Source: Nitrosomonadales bacterium (GTDB taxonomy: Bacteria; Pseudomonadota; Gammaproteobacteria; Burkholderiales; SG8-39). Taken from it: a DNA stretch of 34,294 bases. The notes under the pieces are model-generated. The model saw only the letters and a list, made by a program, of their open reading frames with translations, did not search any database and was not told the origin of the DNA. A program made the translations under genes and the position numbers. Positions 24,334 to 32,411 of the stretch are shown one piece after another (position 1 is the stretch's first letter; the number at the start of each line of letters is the position of its first letter). The stretch lies in assembly GCA_005240145.1 (NCBI GenBank), contig SBAS01000065.1:1-34294 (forward strand), given 5' to 3'.

Positions 24334-25695
24334 GTGTTCGAAAAGATCCTCATCGCCAACCGTGGCGAGATCGCCCTGCGTATCCAGCGCGCCTGCCGCG
24401 AACTGGGCATCCATACCGTGGTGGTGCATTCCGAAGCCGATACCGAGGCGAAGTACGTCAGGCTCGCCGACGAATCGGTGTGCATCGGCCCGGCTCCGGC
24501 GGCGGCGAGCTACCTGAACATTCCGGCCATCATCAGCGCCGCCGAGGTGACCGACGCCGAGGCGATCCACCCGGGCTACGGTTTCCTGTCGGAGAACGCC
24601 GACTTCGCCGAAAAGGTGGAGGCGAGCGGCTTCGTCTTCATCGGCCCGCATCCGGAGAACATCCGCCTCATGGGCGACAAGGTCAACGCCAAGCAGGCGA
24701 TGATCAAGGCCGGCGTGCCGGTGGTGCCGGGATCCGAGGGCGCGCTGCCGGAGCAGGGCGCGGAGACCGTGAAGATCGCGCGCAAGGTCGGCTATCCCGT
24801 GATCATCAAGGCCGCGGGCGGGGGCGGCGGGCGCGGCATGCGCGTGGTGCATACCGAGGCGGCGCTGCTCAACGCGGTCAACCTCACGCGGCAGGAGGCG
24901 CTCGCCGCCTTCGGCAACGGCACCGTGTACATGGAGAAATTCCTCGAGAACCCGCGCCACATCGAGATCCAGGTGTTCGCCGATGAGCACAAGAACGCGG
25001 TCTACCTCGGCGAGCGCGACTGCTCGATGCAGCGCCGGCACCAGAAGATCATCGAGGAGGCGCCGGCGCCCGAACTCACGCCGAAGCAGCGCGAGCGCAT
25101 CGGCGAGCGCTGCGCCGAGGCCTGCCGCAAGATCGGCTACCGCGGCGCCGGTACGTTCGAGTTCCTGTACGAAAACGGCGAGTTCTATTTCATCGAGATG
25201 AACACGCGCTTGCAGGTCGAGCATCCGGTGACCGAGATGATCACGGGCCTCGACCTGGTGCAGCTGCAGATCCGCGTCGCCAACGGCGAGAAGCTGCCTT
25301 TCCGGCAAAAGGACATCGAGCTGCGCGGCCACGCCATCGAATGCCGCATCAACGCCGAGGATCCCTACCGCTTCACGCCTTCGCCGGGCCGCATCACCTC
25401 CTACCACCCGCCGGGCGGGCCGGGCATCCGCGTCGATACACACGTCTACGCCGGCTACACCGTGCCGCCCAACTACGATTCCATGGTGGGCAAGGTCATC
25501 GCTTATGGCGCGACGCGCGAACAGGCGATCGGACGCATGCGCATCGCGCTTTCCGAAATGGCGGTCGAAGGCATCCAGACCAACATTCCCCTGCACCTCG
25601 AGTTGCTGCACGACCTGCGCTTCATGCGCGGCGGCACCTCGATCCATTACCTCGAGCAGAAGCTCGCCGAGGAGACGAAGCAGAAAAAAAAGTAG
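24334..25695 (+). CDS. accC: Biotin carboxylase subunit of acetyl-CoA carboxylase
   Basis: A 453-residue ATP-grasp enzyme that carboxylates biotin on AccB. It starts [20 protein letters not shown] with a GTG codon at 24334. The glycine-rich ATP loop [35 protein letters not shown] and [15 protein letters not shown] (catalytic Glu and Arg) are intact. The gene ends in an A8 run read as Lys-Lys-Lys-stop. prmA begins 4 nt later. Confidence 0.97.
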   Translation: MFEKILIANRGEIALRIQRACRELGIHTVVVHSEADTEAKYVRLADESVCIGPAPAAASYLNIPAIISAAEVTDAEAIHPGYGFLSENADFAEKVEASGFVFIGPHPENIRLMGDKVNAKQAMIKAGVPVVPGSEGALPEQGAETVKIARKVGYPVIIKAAGGGGGRGMRVVHTEAALLNAVNLTRQEALAAFGNGTVYMEKFLENPRHIEIQVFADEHKNAVYLGERDCSMQRRHQKIIEEAPAPELTPKQRERIGERCAEACRKIGYRGAGTFEFLYENGEFYFIEMNTRLQVEHPVTEMITGLDLVQLQIRVANGEKLPFRQKDIELRGHAIECRINAEDPYRFTPSPGRITSYHPPGGPGIRVDTHVYAGYTVPPNYDSMVGKVIAYGATREQAIGRMRIALSEMAVEGIQTNIPLHLELLHDLRFMRGGTSIHYLEQKLAEETKQKKK

Positions 25696-25699
25696 GCCG

Positions 25700-26551
25700 G
25701 TGGCCTGGCTCTCGATCACATTGGAGCTCGAACCGCCGCAGGCCGAGGCCTTGTCCGATGCGCTACTCGAGGCGGGCGCAGAATCGGTCGCGCTCGAGTC
25801 GACCTCGAGCGATCCGGCCACGCTCGAACCCGGCGCGCGCCTGCGCGTCGTCGCGCTCGCCCGCGCCGCCGCCGATCCGGCCGCACTCGTGAGCGCCGCC
25901 GCCACGATCGCCGCAATCACGGCACCGGAGTACACGGTGGCGCCGCTCGCAGAGGAGGACTGGGTGCGGCGTTCGCAATCCCAGTTCGGCCCGATCCGCA
26001 TCGGCGAACGCTTGTGGATCGTGCCGAGCTGGCACACGCCGCCCGAACCGCAGGCGATGGTGCTACGGCTCGATCCGGGCCTCGCCTTCGGCACTGGCAG
26101 CCACGTCAGTACGCGCCTGATCCTGCAGTATCTGGAAAAGCACCTGCGTGCCGGGCAGAGCGTGCTGGACTATGGGTGCGGCTCGGGTATATTGGCCATC
26201 GCCGCCGGCAAGCTCGGCGCGGGCGAGATCGCTGCCACCGACATCGACCCGCAGGCGCTCGCAACCACCGTCGCGAACGCGGCCGGTAACGACGTCGTCC
26301 TGAGCGTGACGGCGCCGGAGTCGCTGCCCCCCGGAGCTTTCGACCTGGTGCTCGCCAACATCCTCGCCGCCCCCCTCATTGCACTGGCGCCATTGCTCGC
26401 CGCGCGCACGCGCGCCGGCGGGCGCATCCTGCTCTCCGGCATCCTCGAATCGCAGGCGACCGAAGTCGCGGCGACCTATGCGCCGGATTTCCATGCCAGT
26501 GTCATCGCCGTGGACGAGGGCTGGGCATTGGTGGGCGGAGAGCGCAGGTGA
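25700..26551 (+). CDS. prmA: Ribosomal protein L11 methyltransferase
   Basis: A 283-residue SAM-dependent enzyme that trimethylates L11. The N-terminal L11-recognition domain (about 1-60) shows EALSDALLEAGAESVALE. The linker contains DWVRRSQSQFGPIRIGERLW, then LDPGLAFGTGSHVSTRL and the SAM motif VLDYGCGSGILAIAAGKLG. LVLANILAAPLIAL matches the PrmA N-I-L-A motif. The start is a GTG at 25700 right after the accC stop; the family N-terminus begins within a few residues. Its stop overlaps the next gene by 4 nt. Confidence 0.95.
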   Translation: MAWLSITLELEPPQAEALSDALLEAGAESVALESTSSDPATLEPGARLRVVALARAAADPAALVSAAATIAAITAPEYTVAPLAEEDWVRRSQSQFGPIRIGERLWIVPSWHTPPEPQAMVLRLDPGLAFGTGSHVSTRLILQYLEKHLRAGQSVLDYGCGSGILAIAAGKLGAGEIAATDIDPQALATTVANAAGNDVVLSVTAPESLPPGAFDLVLANILAAPLIALAPLLAARTRAGGRILLSGILESQATEVAATYAPDFHASVIAVDEGWALVGGERR

Positions 26552-27318
26552 ACCTCACCACCCGCTGCCCTGAATGCGGTACCGCGTTTCGCGTCCAACC
26601 GCTGCAACTGTCGGCGCGCGGCGGCAAGGTGCGCTGCGGCAAATGCTCCCACGTGTTCGACGGCGTGACCGCGCTGGTGGCCGAAGGCCAGCAGGGCAGC
26701 CAGACCGAGGCGGAGACCGAACCGTCGCCGCAGCTTGCGCTGTTCGAAGCGGCGCGCAAGGGACCGCTCGGCGCCGGCGAGGCCGCGAACGAAGACGCGA
26801 CCGGGGCGGAATTCCTCGAAGAGCCGCCGCCGCCCCGGCGCCGCGTCGCCTGGGCGCTCGGTGCCGTGCTCGCGTTCCTCGCGCTCGCGGCCCAGGCGGT
26901 GCATTATTTCCGTACCGAGATCGCGGTGCTGGTTCCCGAGACGCGACCCTACCTTGCCGCGGCCTGCGCCACGCTCGGATGCGAACTGAAGCTGCCGCGG
27001 CGGCCCAAACTCATGGCGATCGAATCCTCCGACCTGCAGGCCGACGGCCGGCGCGACAACGTGATCGTGCTCAACGCGGTACTGCGCAACCAGGCGCAAT
27101 TCGCGCAGGAGTACCCGGCGCTCGAGCTCACGCTCACCGACGAGCGCGACGAAGCGGTGGCGGGGCGCGTGCTCATGCCGGCCGACTACCTCGCGGGCCA
27201 CAGCGCGGAGCAACTCGCGCGCGGCATCGGCGCGGGCACCGACGCGGCCTTGCGCATTTATTTCGACACCGGCGGCATGCGCGCCATCGGCTACCGCATG
27301 TACCTGTTCTTTCCATGA
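26548..27318 (+). CDS. Zinc-ribbon membrane protein with DUF3426-type periplasmic domain
   Basis: A 256-residue protein. The first 38 residues form a zinc ribbon (MJ0042 type) with Cys7, Cys10, Cys30 and Cys33 (RCPECGTAFRV and VRCGKCSHVF). A charged linker follows, then one membrane segment (about 99-121) and a C-terminal domain (about 125-256) of the kind called DUF3426, seen in the ELTLTDERDEAVAGRVLMPA stretch. Function unknown. The GTG start overlaps the prmA stop in GTGA. The prmA-zinc-ribbon-carbohydrate-kinase order is one I recall in betaproteobacteria. Confidence 0.88.
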   Translation: MNLTTRCPECGTAFRVQPLQLSARGGKVRCGKCSHVFDGVTALVAEGQQGSQTEAETEPSPQLALFEAARKGPLGAGEAANEDATGAEFLEEPPPPRRRVAWALGAVLAFLALAAQAVHYFRTEIAVLVPETRPYLAAACATLGCELKLPRRPKLMAIESSDLQADGRRDNVIVLNAVLRNQAQFAQEYPALELTLTDERDEAVAGRVLMPADYLAGHSAEQLARGIGAGTDAALRIYFDTGGMRAIGYRMYLFFP

Positions 27319-27334
27319 CAAGGGAGCAACGTAT

Positions 27335-28270
27335 TTGAAAACGCTGGTCACCGGCTCGATGGCCTACGACACGATCATGGTGTTCCCGGACCGCTTCCGC
27401 AATCACCTGCTCGCCGACCAGCTGCATATCCTCAACGTCTGCTTCCTGACCCCGGAGATGCGGCGCGAGTACGGCGGCACCGCCGGCAATATCGCCTACA
27501 ACCTGAAATTGCTGGACGATGACCCGCTGCTGATGGCGACCGTGGGCGAGGACATCGCGCCCTATCTCGAGCGGCTCAAGCGCCTGGGCATCGGCACCGG
27601 CGCGCTCAAGCACATCTCGGGGCAGTTCACGGCGCAGGCGTTCATCACCACCGACCTGGACAACAACCAGATCATCGCCTTCCACCCCGGCGCGATGAAC
27701 CACTCGCACGAGAACCGCATCGGCCCGGAGCTGGGCGCGACGCTCGCGATCGTCGGCCCGGACGGCAAGGAGGGCATGCTGCAGCATTCGCGCCAGTGCG
27801 CGGCGCACGGCATTCCGCTGCTGTTCGACCCGGGGCAGGGGCTGCCGATGTTCTCGGGCGATGAATTGATGGAAATGGTAAAGCTCGCCGACTTCCTCGC
27901 GGTCAACGACTATGAGGGCAAGCTGCTGGAGGAGAAAACCGGCCGCAAGCTCGAAGTGATTGCGCGCGACCTGAAGGCGCTGGTGCTGACGCTGGGCGCG
28001 CAGGGCTCGGTGATCTTCGCCGGCGGCAAGCGCCACGAAATCGCCTGCGTGGCCGCAGACAGCGTGCTCGATCCGACCGGCTGCGGCGACGCCTACCGCG
28101 CCGGCCTGCTCTACGGCATCGGCCACGGCTGGGACTGGCCCAGCACGGGGCGCCTCGCTTCGGTCATGGGCTCCATCAAGATCGCGCACCGCGGCGCGCA
28201 GAACCACGCGCCCTCGCTCGATGAAATCTCGATGCGCTACCAGAAGGCTTTCGGTCCCTCACCGCTCTAG
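27335..28270 (+). CDS. PfkB-family sugar/nucleoside kinase
   Basis: A 311-residue ribokinase-fold enzyme. The N-terminus (TLVTGSMAYDTIMVFPDRF), the glycine-rich YGGTAGNIAYNLKLL and the second PfkB signature DPTGCGDAYRAGLLYGIG (catalytic Asp) are present. Substrate cannot be assigned: adenosine kinase and other PfkB sugar kinases fit. The start is a TTG at 27335 with an AGGGAG site 9 nt upstream. It ends in a convergent 4-nt overlap with the HIT gene. Confidence 0.88.
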   Translation: MKTLVTGSMAYDTIMVFPDRFRNHLLADQLHILNVCFLTPEMRREYGGTAGNIAYNLKLLDDDPLLMATVGEDIAPYLERLKRLGIGTGALKHISGQFTAQAFITTDLDNNQIIAFHPGAMNHSHENRIGPELGATLAIVGPDGKEGMLQHSRQCAAHGIPLLFDPGQGLPMFSGDELMEMVKLADFLAVNDYEGKLLEEKTGRKLEVIARDLKALVLTLGAQGSVIFAGGKRHEIACVAADSVLDPTGCGDAYRAGLLYGIGHGWDWPSTGRLASVMGSIKIAHRGAQNHAPSLDEISMRYQKAFGPSPL

Positions 28271-28680
28271 GCGAGCTGCCGGCGGATTTTTTCCGCGTGG
28301 CTTTCGAGTTTTTCCCGCGGCGGATTCTTCACCGGCCAGACGAGCTCCATGCCATCGGCGGCGTGGCGCGGCAGCAAGTGCACGTGGTAGTGGAACACCG
28401 TTTGGCCCGCCGCCTTGCCGTTCGCCTGATAGACTGACAGGCCTTCCGGTTCAAATGCTTTTTTTATCGCCTGCGAGATCTTGACGCTAGCGCGAGCGAT
28501 CGCTTCGGCCTGCGCCACTTCGAGCTCGAAAAGACTGGCGGCGTGCTTTTTCACGGCCACCAGCACGTGGCCCGGATTGACCTGGCCCAGGTCCATGAAG
28601 GCGAGCGTGTGCTCGTCCTCGTAAACGCGCGTCGATGGAATCTGGCCCGCGACGATTTTGCAGAACACGCAATCGCTCAT
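28267..28680 (-). CDS. HIT-family nucleotide-binding hydrolase
   Basis: A 137-residue histidine-triad protein. The triad is His97-Tyr-His99-Val-His101 in FHYHVHLLPRH, the central catalytic His being 99. A CVFCKIV motif near the N-terminus offers two of the cysteines often used to bind Zn. HIT proteins cleave AMP from phosphoramidates, adenylated amino acids or dinucleoside polyphosphates. It is coupled to apaH by an ATGA overlap. Its true substrate is not known. Confidence 0.92.
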   Translation of the reverse strand: MSDCVFCKIVAGQIPSTRVYEDEHTLAFMDLGQVNPGHVLVAVKKHAASLFELEVAQAEAIARASVKISQAIKKAFEPEGLSVYQANGKAAGQTVFHYHVHLLPRHAADGMELVWPVKNPPREKLESHAEKIRRQLA

Positions 28681-29492
28681 TCCTTCCCTCTCGCAAGTTG
28701 ATAGCCGGGAGAGGGTACCTGCACCAGCCAGCGGTCCTCAAGCCGCAGCGCCGTAAGCGGCCCGCCCCAGACGCAGCCGGTATCGAGGCCGGCGACCCGA
28801 GGATTCAACTGCAGCCCGGCCTGCGACCAGTGCCCGAAGACGATTTGTGCTTCATCCGCCCGCCGCGTCTCATGCCACACGCTGAAGCCCGCAGGCGGCG
28901 TCTTGCCGGTGGCGTGAAACTCCATCGTCCCGTCTGCAGTGCAAAAGCGCATCCGCGTCATCGCATTCACGATCACGCGCAACCGGTCCCAGCCGGCAAG
29001 CGAATCCTCCCAGCGCTCCGGCGTGCTGCCATACAGGTTCTTGAGGAAGTCCTGGTAATCGGCTCCGGTCAGGGCTGCTTGCACCTCTTTTCCCAGCGCT
29101 TCGGCCTGCCGAATGCTCCAGGTCGGCAACAGTCCCGCATGCACCATCGCCCAGTTGCCTTCGACGTGCACCAGCGGCCGCGTGCGCACCCAGGCCACGA
29201 GCTCTTTCGCATCCGGTGCGCCAAGCACGTCGGTAAAGGTGTCGTCCTTGCGTTTGCGCTCGAGCCCCTCGAACTGCGTCAGCAGGTGCAGATCGTGATT
29301 GCCGAGGACCACCGTGGCGCACTCGCCCAGCCCCATGACGAAGCGCAGCACCTCAAGCGACTTGGGGCCGCGGTTGACCAGGTCGCCCACGAGCCACAAC
29401 CGGTCGCAGGTGCGATCGAAACCCACGCGCTCAAGCAGCAGCTGCAGCTCGTCGTAACAGCCTTGCACATCGCCGATCGCGTAGGTTGCCAT
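28677..29492 (-). CDS. apaH: Symmetrical bis(5'-nucleosyl)-tetraphosphatase
   Basis: A 271-residue metallophosphoesterase that cuts Ap4A into two ADP, keeping the alarmone low; it also removes Np4 caps from RNA. Metal-binding motifs are intact: YAIGDVQGCYDEL, WLVGDLVNRGP and VVLGNHDLHLL, with MVHAGLLPTW and a late GLDTGCVWGGPLTALRLED. Length matches ApaH. It begins 12 nt after the nucleotidyltransferase-like gene ends, so the two may be cotranscribed. Confidence 0.96.
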   Translation of the reverse strand: MATYAIGDVQGCYDELQLLLERVGFDRTCDRLWLVGDLVNRGPKSLEVLRFVMGLGECATVVLGNHDLHLLTQFEGLERKRKDDTFTDVLGAPDAKELVAWVRTRPLVHVEGNWAMVHAGLLPTWSIRQAEALGKEVQAALTGADYQDFLKNLYGSTPERWEDSLAGWDRLRVIVNAMTRMRFCTADGTMEFHATGKTPPAGFSVWHETRRADEAQIVFGHWSQAGLQLNPRVAGLDTGCVWGGPLTALRLEDRWLVQVPSPGYQLARGKE

Positions 29493-29504
29493 GCTTGCAG
29501 CGGA

Positions 29505-30029
29505 TCAGGATTCCGGCAACAGCTCGCCAAGCGCGTACAGCGTCTTCTGCGGAAAGCGCTCCTGCGGGTAGTAGTGCGCAATGACTTCCATGGCCTTCGC
29601 GTAGCTCCTGATATCCAGCAGGCGCAGAAGGAAGCGCACGTCGTCCTCGTCGTGGAACTCGGCGCCGATCCGGAATGCCAGGCATTTCATTGCCAGAAGA
29701 TACCCCGGCTGCGCCACCATGACGCGCAGGTGGCTCAGTTCCAGCCAGGGTCGGTAGTCACCGCGCTCGCTGAGATAACCCTTTACCGCGTCGTTCAGCC
29801 AATCGGCCGCGACACCCGAGCTCGCCGCGACGCGCGCCGCCGCTTCGCGCACCTCACGTGCCGGGCGAAAGTGCGCGTCTACGTCCTCGGTCGACTGCCG
29901 CGCCGCATGCGCGAGGCACATAACCGCTCCGCCCACGAGGTAGAGCTCGCCCTTGATCTCACCGGCGGCGAGTTCGTCATTCAATCTGCCGAACAGACCG
30001 CGCAATTCCTTCGCCGAAAGCCCCGCCAC
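29505..30029 (-). CDS. Nucleotidyltransferase-fold protein (DUF6036/AbiEii-like), second gene of a putative two-gene module
   Basis: About 174 residues. The core ELYLVGGAVMCLAHAARQST is followed by EDVDAHF. This matches the minimal nucleotidyltransferase pattern of GG, then a T-x-D-x-D-like pair of carboxylates. Such folds include AbiEii-type toxins and MNT antitoxins that attach nucleotides to RNA or protein. The C-terminal part is helical with HDEDDVRFLLRLLDI, a feature of AbiEii/DUF6036-like proteins. I choose a GTG at 30029, one base after the upstream stop with AGG nearby; a TTG at 30047 is possible. Cotranscription with the RHH gene is certain from spacing. Whether it acts as a toxin is inferred. 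Confidence 0.75.
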   Translation of the reverse strand: MAGLSAKELRGLFGRLNDELAAGEIKGELYLVGGAVMCLAHAARQSTEDVDAHFRPAREVREAAARVAASSGVAADWLNDAVKGYLSERGDYRPWLELSHLRVMVAQPGYLLAMKCLAFRIGAEFHDEDDVRFLLRLLDIRSYAKAMEVIAHYYPQERFPQKTLYALGELLPES

Positions 30030-30030
30030 C

Positions 30031-30516
30031 TCAGACCTGGCCGCCAACCACGGTATCCACGAAGAGATTGCGTCGCCGGAAAGCCGCCGGAGAATTCCTC
30101 AGCAGGTGCAGGCGCAGGCTCGTCAGTGCACTGCCGAAGGCCGGCTGCGCCAATGGCGGAATTTCCCGCGTCCAGGCAGGGGGGTTTTCGCCGGACTGCG
30201 CGCAAACATGCTCGACCATCGCGGCGACGGTATTGGCTAGCTGCTCCGGCAAGCCGGCCGGCGGCCGCGCCTCGATCGCGCTCGCGAGTTCTCCCGCGGC
30301 GAGATTCGCGAGCCAATGGCTGAACGCCGCGAGGGGGATCCGCCTGTCGTCCGCCTGCAGGATGTCCCGCAAATGAGCACGCCACTGCGCCGAACGGCCC
30401 GGCAGCAGCTTGCCCAGCACGTAGGCCGACATTCCCAGGCCGGCCTGCCGCGCGGCGCGTTCGATCTGTGCTTTCTCGGCCAGGGTCACGCGAATCTGCA
30501 GTTGGGCGGACTTCAT
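30031..30516 (-). CDS. Ribbon-helix-helix protein, putative repressor/antitoxin
   Basis: A 161-residue protein. The first 40 residues fit a ribbon-helix-helix domain: strand AQLQIRVT, helix EKAQIERAARQAG, then GMSAYVLGKLL, like the DUF1778/MobC type. The remaining 120 residues are helical and unrecognised. RHH domains bind palindromic operators as dimers, and a perfect 20-bp palindrome lies 30 nt upstream over its own -35 box, so it very likely represses itself. The ATG at 30516 is 6 nt from the -10 box. It overlaps or abuts the nucleotidyltransferase gene. It could instead be a mobilisation-type accessory protein, but no relaxase is near. Confidence 0.75.
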   Translation of the reverse strand: MKSAQLQIRVTLAEKAQIERAARQAGLGMSAYVLGKLLPGRSAQWRAHLRDILQADDRRIPLAAFSHWLANLAAGELASAIEARPPAGLPEQLANTVAAMVEHVCAQSGENPPAWTREIPPLAQPAFGSALTSLRLHLLRNSPAAFRRRNLFVDTVVGGQV

Positions 30517-30522
30517 GCGGGC

Positions 30523-30551
30523 AGCATGAGTGATTCCGGAATGATTGTCAA
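30523..30551 (-). promoter_or_regulatory. Promoter of the RHH/nucleotidyltransferase module
   Basis: On the minus strand, TTGACA (30546-30551), exactly 17 nt, then CATGCT (30523-30528): the best sigma-70 match in the window. The -10 ends 6 nt before the ATG at 30516, pointing to a leaderless message. The -35 shares five bases with the palindrome. Confidence 0.7.
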
Positions 30552-30566
30552 TACATCTGTATTGAC
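30547..30566. promoter_or_regulatory. Perfect inverted-repeat operator
   Basis: GTCAATACATCTGTATTGAC: two 9-bp arms (30547-30555 and 30558-30566) around a 2-bp centre. It covers the -35 box of the RHH gene promoter and sits in the 62-nt gap between comM and that gene. It is AT-rich in a GC-rich setting. A repressor-binding site is inferred. Confidence 0.75.
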
Positions 30567-30578
30567 GTTTTCAAACTT

Positions 30579-32078
30579 CTAGAAAGACGCGTCCAGCCGC
30601 CGATACTGGATGGCTTCCGCAATGTGCGCGGCACCAATCGCCGCTTCGCCCGCGAGATCCGCAATCGTGCGCGCCACGCGCAGCACGCGGTGGTAGGCGC
30701 GCGCCGAGAGCAGCAGCCGCGCGAGGGCGTGGCGCAACAGTTGATCGCCCTCCTTGTCGGTGGCGCACAGGCGATCGATGTCGCGCGTGCCGAGCAGGCT
30801 GTTCGGCACGCCTTGGCGCTCGAGCTGGCACAGGTGCGCGCGAAGGACCCGCGTGCGTATCGCCGTGCTCGATTCCGTGGCGCCTGGCGTCATGAGATCG
30901 GCGTCGCGCGGCGCAGGAACTTCGAGTTTGATGTCGACGCGGTCGGCGAGCGGGCCCGAGACACGGCCGCGGTAGCGCGCGATGCGCTCGGGCGTGCAGC
31001 GGCAGCGCCCGGCGGGCGAACCGCAATGGCCGCAGGGGCAGGGATTCATCGCCGCGACAAGCTGGAAGCGCGCCGGGAACTGCGACTGGCGCGCGGCGCG
31101 CGAGATCGACACCTTGCCCGATTCGAGCGGCTCGCGCAGCGATTCGAGCACGTCGCGATCGAACTCCGGCAGTTCGTCGAGGAACAGCACGCCGCGATGC
31201 GCGAGAGAAATTTCTCCCGGTCGCGGCAAGGCGCCGCCACCGACCATGGCCGCGCCCGAGGCGCTGTGATGCGGCGAACGATAGGGCCGCTCGCCCCAGC
31301 GCGCCGCTTCGAAGCCCGCGGCCGAGACCGAATGGATCGCCGCCACTTCGAGCGCCTCGGCTTCGGAGAGCGGCGGCAGGATCCCCGGAAAGCGCGCCGC
31401 GAGCATCGACTTGCCGGTGCCGGGCGGTCCCATCATCAGCACGCTATGCCCGCCCGCGGCTGCGACTTCGAGCGCGCGCTTCGCCTGCGGCTGGCCTTTC
31501 ACTTCGCTGAAATCCGGATAGACGTGCGCAGGCGCACGCTCCGCCGCTTCGAAGCGTGGCAGCTTCGCCTCGCCGCAAAGGTGCGCGACGACTTCGAGCA
31601 GCGTGCGGGCGGGGAGCACGTGTGCGCCCTCGGCGAGCGCCGCCTGCGGCGCGTTCGCTTCGGGCAGCACGAACGCACGCGACGAGGCGCGCGCCTGCAG
31701 CGCCATCGCCAGCGCACCGCGCACCGGCCGCAGGTCGCCGGTGAGGGAGAGTTCGCCCGCGAATTCGTGCGCGGCGAGTGCATCGGGCGCGATCTGCCCG
31801 CTCGCGGCGAGGATGCCGATGGCGATCGGCAGGTCGAAGCGGCCGGAATCCTTGGGCAGGTCGGCCGGGGCGAGATTCACCGTGATGCGGCGCGCGGGAA
31901 ATTCAAACTGGGTGTGGTTGAGCGCGGCGCGCACGCGATCCTTCGCCTCGCGCACCTCGGTGTCGGGCAGCCCGACGATGGTGAACGAAGGCAATCCCGG
32001 CCCGAGGTGCACTTCCACCGCCACTTCGGGCGCATCGATTCCCGCGAGCGCGCGGCTCGCTACTGTTGCCAGCGACAT
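30579..32078 (-). CDS. comM: ComM/YifB-family AAA+ ATPase (Mg chelatase-like)
   Basis: A 499-residue ring-forming helicase that promotes branch migration during natural transformation and recombination. The N-terminal Lon-like domain opens SLATVASRALAGIDAPEV and includes FTIVGLPDTEVREAKDRV. The AAA+ domain has Walker A GPPGTGKSMLAARFPGILPP, Walker B GVLFLDELPEF, and a PYRSPHHSASGAAMVGG motif. A CPCGHCGSPAGRCRCTP zinc-like insertion follows. The gene is complete. An excellent GGGAGG site lies before the ATG at 32078. It starts 34 nt after ubiK stops. comM is a known insertion site for islands in Acinetobacter, but here it is uninterrupted. Confidence 0.95.
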   Translation of the reverse strand: MSLATVASRALAGIDAPEVAVEVHLGPGLPSFTIVGLPDTEVREAKDRVRAALNHTQFEFPARRITVNLAPADLPKDSGRFDLPIAIGILAASGQIAPDALAAHEFAGELSLTGDLRPVRGALAMALQARASSRAFVLPEANAPQAALAEGAHVLPARTLLEVVAHLCGEAKLPRFEAAERAPAHVYPDFSEVKGQPQAKRALEVAAAGGHSVLMMGPPGTGKSMLAARFPGILPPLSEAEALEVAAIHSVSAAGFEAARWGERPYRSPHHSASGAAMVGGGALPRPGEISLAHRGVLFLDELPEFDRDVLESLREPLESGKVSISRAARQSQFPARFQLVAAMNPCPCGHCGSPAGRCRCTPERIARYRGRVSGPLADRVDIKLEVPAPRDADLMTPGATESSTAIRTRVLRAHLCQLERQGVPNSLLGTRDIDRLCATDKEGDQLLRHALARLLLSARAYHRVLRVARTIADLAGEAAIGAAHIAEAIQYRRLDASF

Positions 32079-32112
32079 GGGCCTCCCGCTGCAAACAACG
32101 CAGCACGGGGCG

Positions 32113-32349
32113 CTAAGGTTTACGCGCCTCGAGTTCGGCGACGCGGGCTTCGAGCGCGGCGAGCTTCGCCTGGGCCTGCTCGAGCAGCTTCTTGTGGACT
32201 TCGAGGTCCTCGCGCGCGGCGAGGTCGAAGCGCTCGAAGAAGGCGCCCAACAGCGCGTGCAGGTTTTTCTCCACATCCTGGGCGGGTGAATTGCGCAGCG
32301 CCTCGGCCAGGCGCGCGCGCAGATTTTCCAGCGGATTGGCCTCATCCAT
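32113..32349 (-). CDS. ubiK: UbiK/YqiC-type BMFP-domain accessory factor
   Basis: A 78-residue helical protein (MDEANPLENLRARLAEALRN), ending in a coiled coil (about 45-76, with heptad Leu/Ala in EQAQAKLAALEARVAELEA). The family trimerises and assists aerobic ubiquinone synthesis by gathering the Ubi enzymes, binding lipids. The ATG at 32349 is used; the frame stays open upstream but is not family-like. It is followed by comM. Confidence 0.88.
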   Translation of the reverse strand: MDEANPLENLRARLAEALRNSPAQDVEKNLHALLGAFFERFDLAAREDLEVHKKLLEQAQAKLAALEARVAELEARKP

Positions 32350-32390
32350 GCCCGCGAGGGTACACGAGCGAGATAACCCTACTGGCGACT

Positions 32391-32407
32391 CGCACCCCGG
32401 CAGGGCA
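32391..32407. promoter_or_regulatory. NtrC-like binding site 1 (distal)
   Basis: CGCACC-N5-AGGGCA resembles the NtrC dyad TGCACC-N5-GGTGCA: left half 5 of 6 and right half 4 of 6. Its centre is about 128 nt before the predicted start. Inferred by eye. Confidence 0.45.
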
Positions 32408-32411
32408 TGTC

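Noticed and set aside
30373-30396. HEPN-like R-x6-H motif in the RHH protein (as in HEPN/MNT pairs)
   Set aside because: A single short match just after the RHH domain, not in the right helical context; not enough to call HEPN.
30517-30578. Insertion sequence or attachment site around the RHH module next to comM
   Set aside because: No transposase, integrase or target duplication was found; the palindrome is better explained as an operator.
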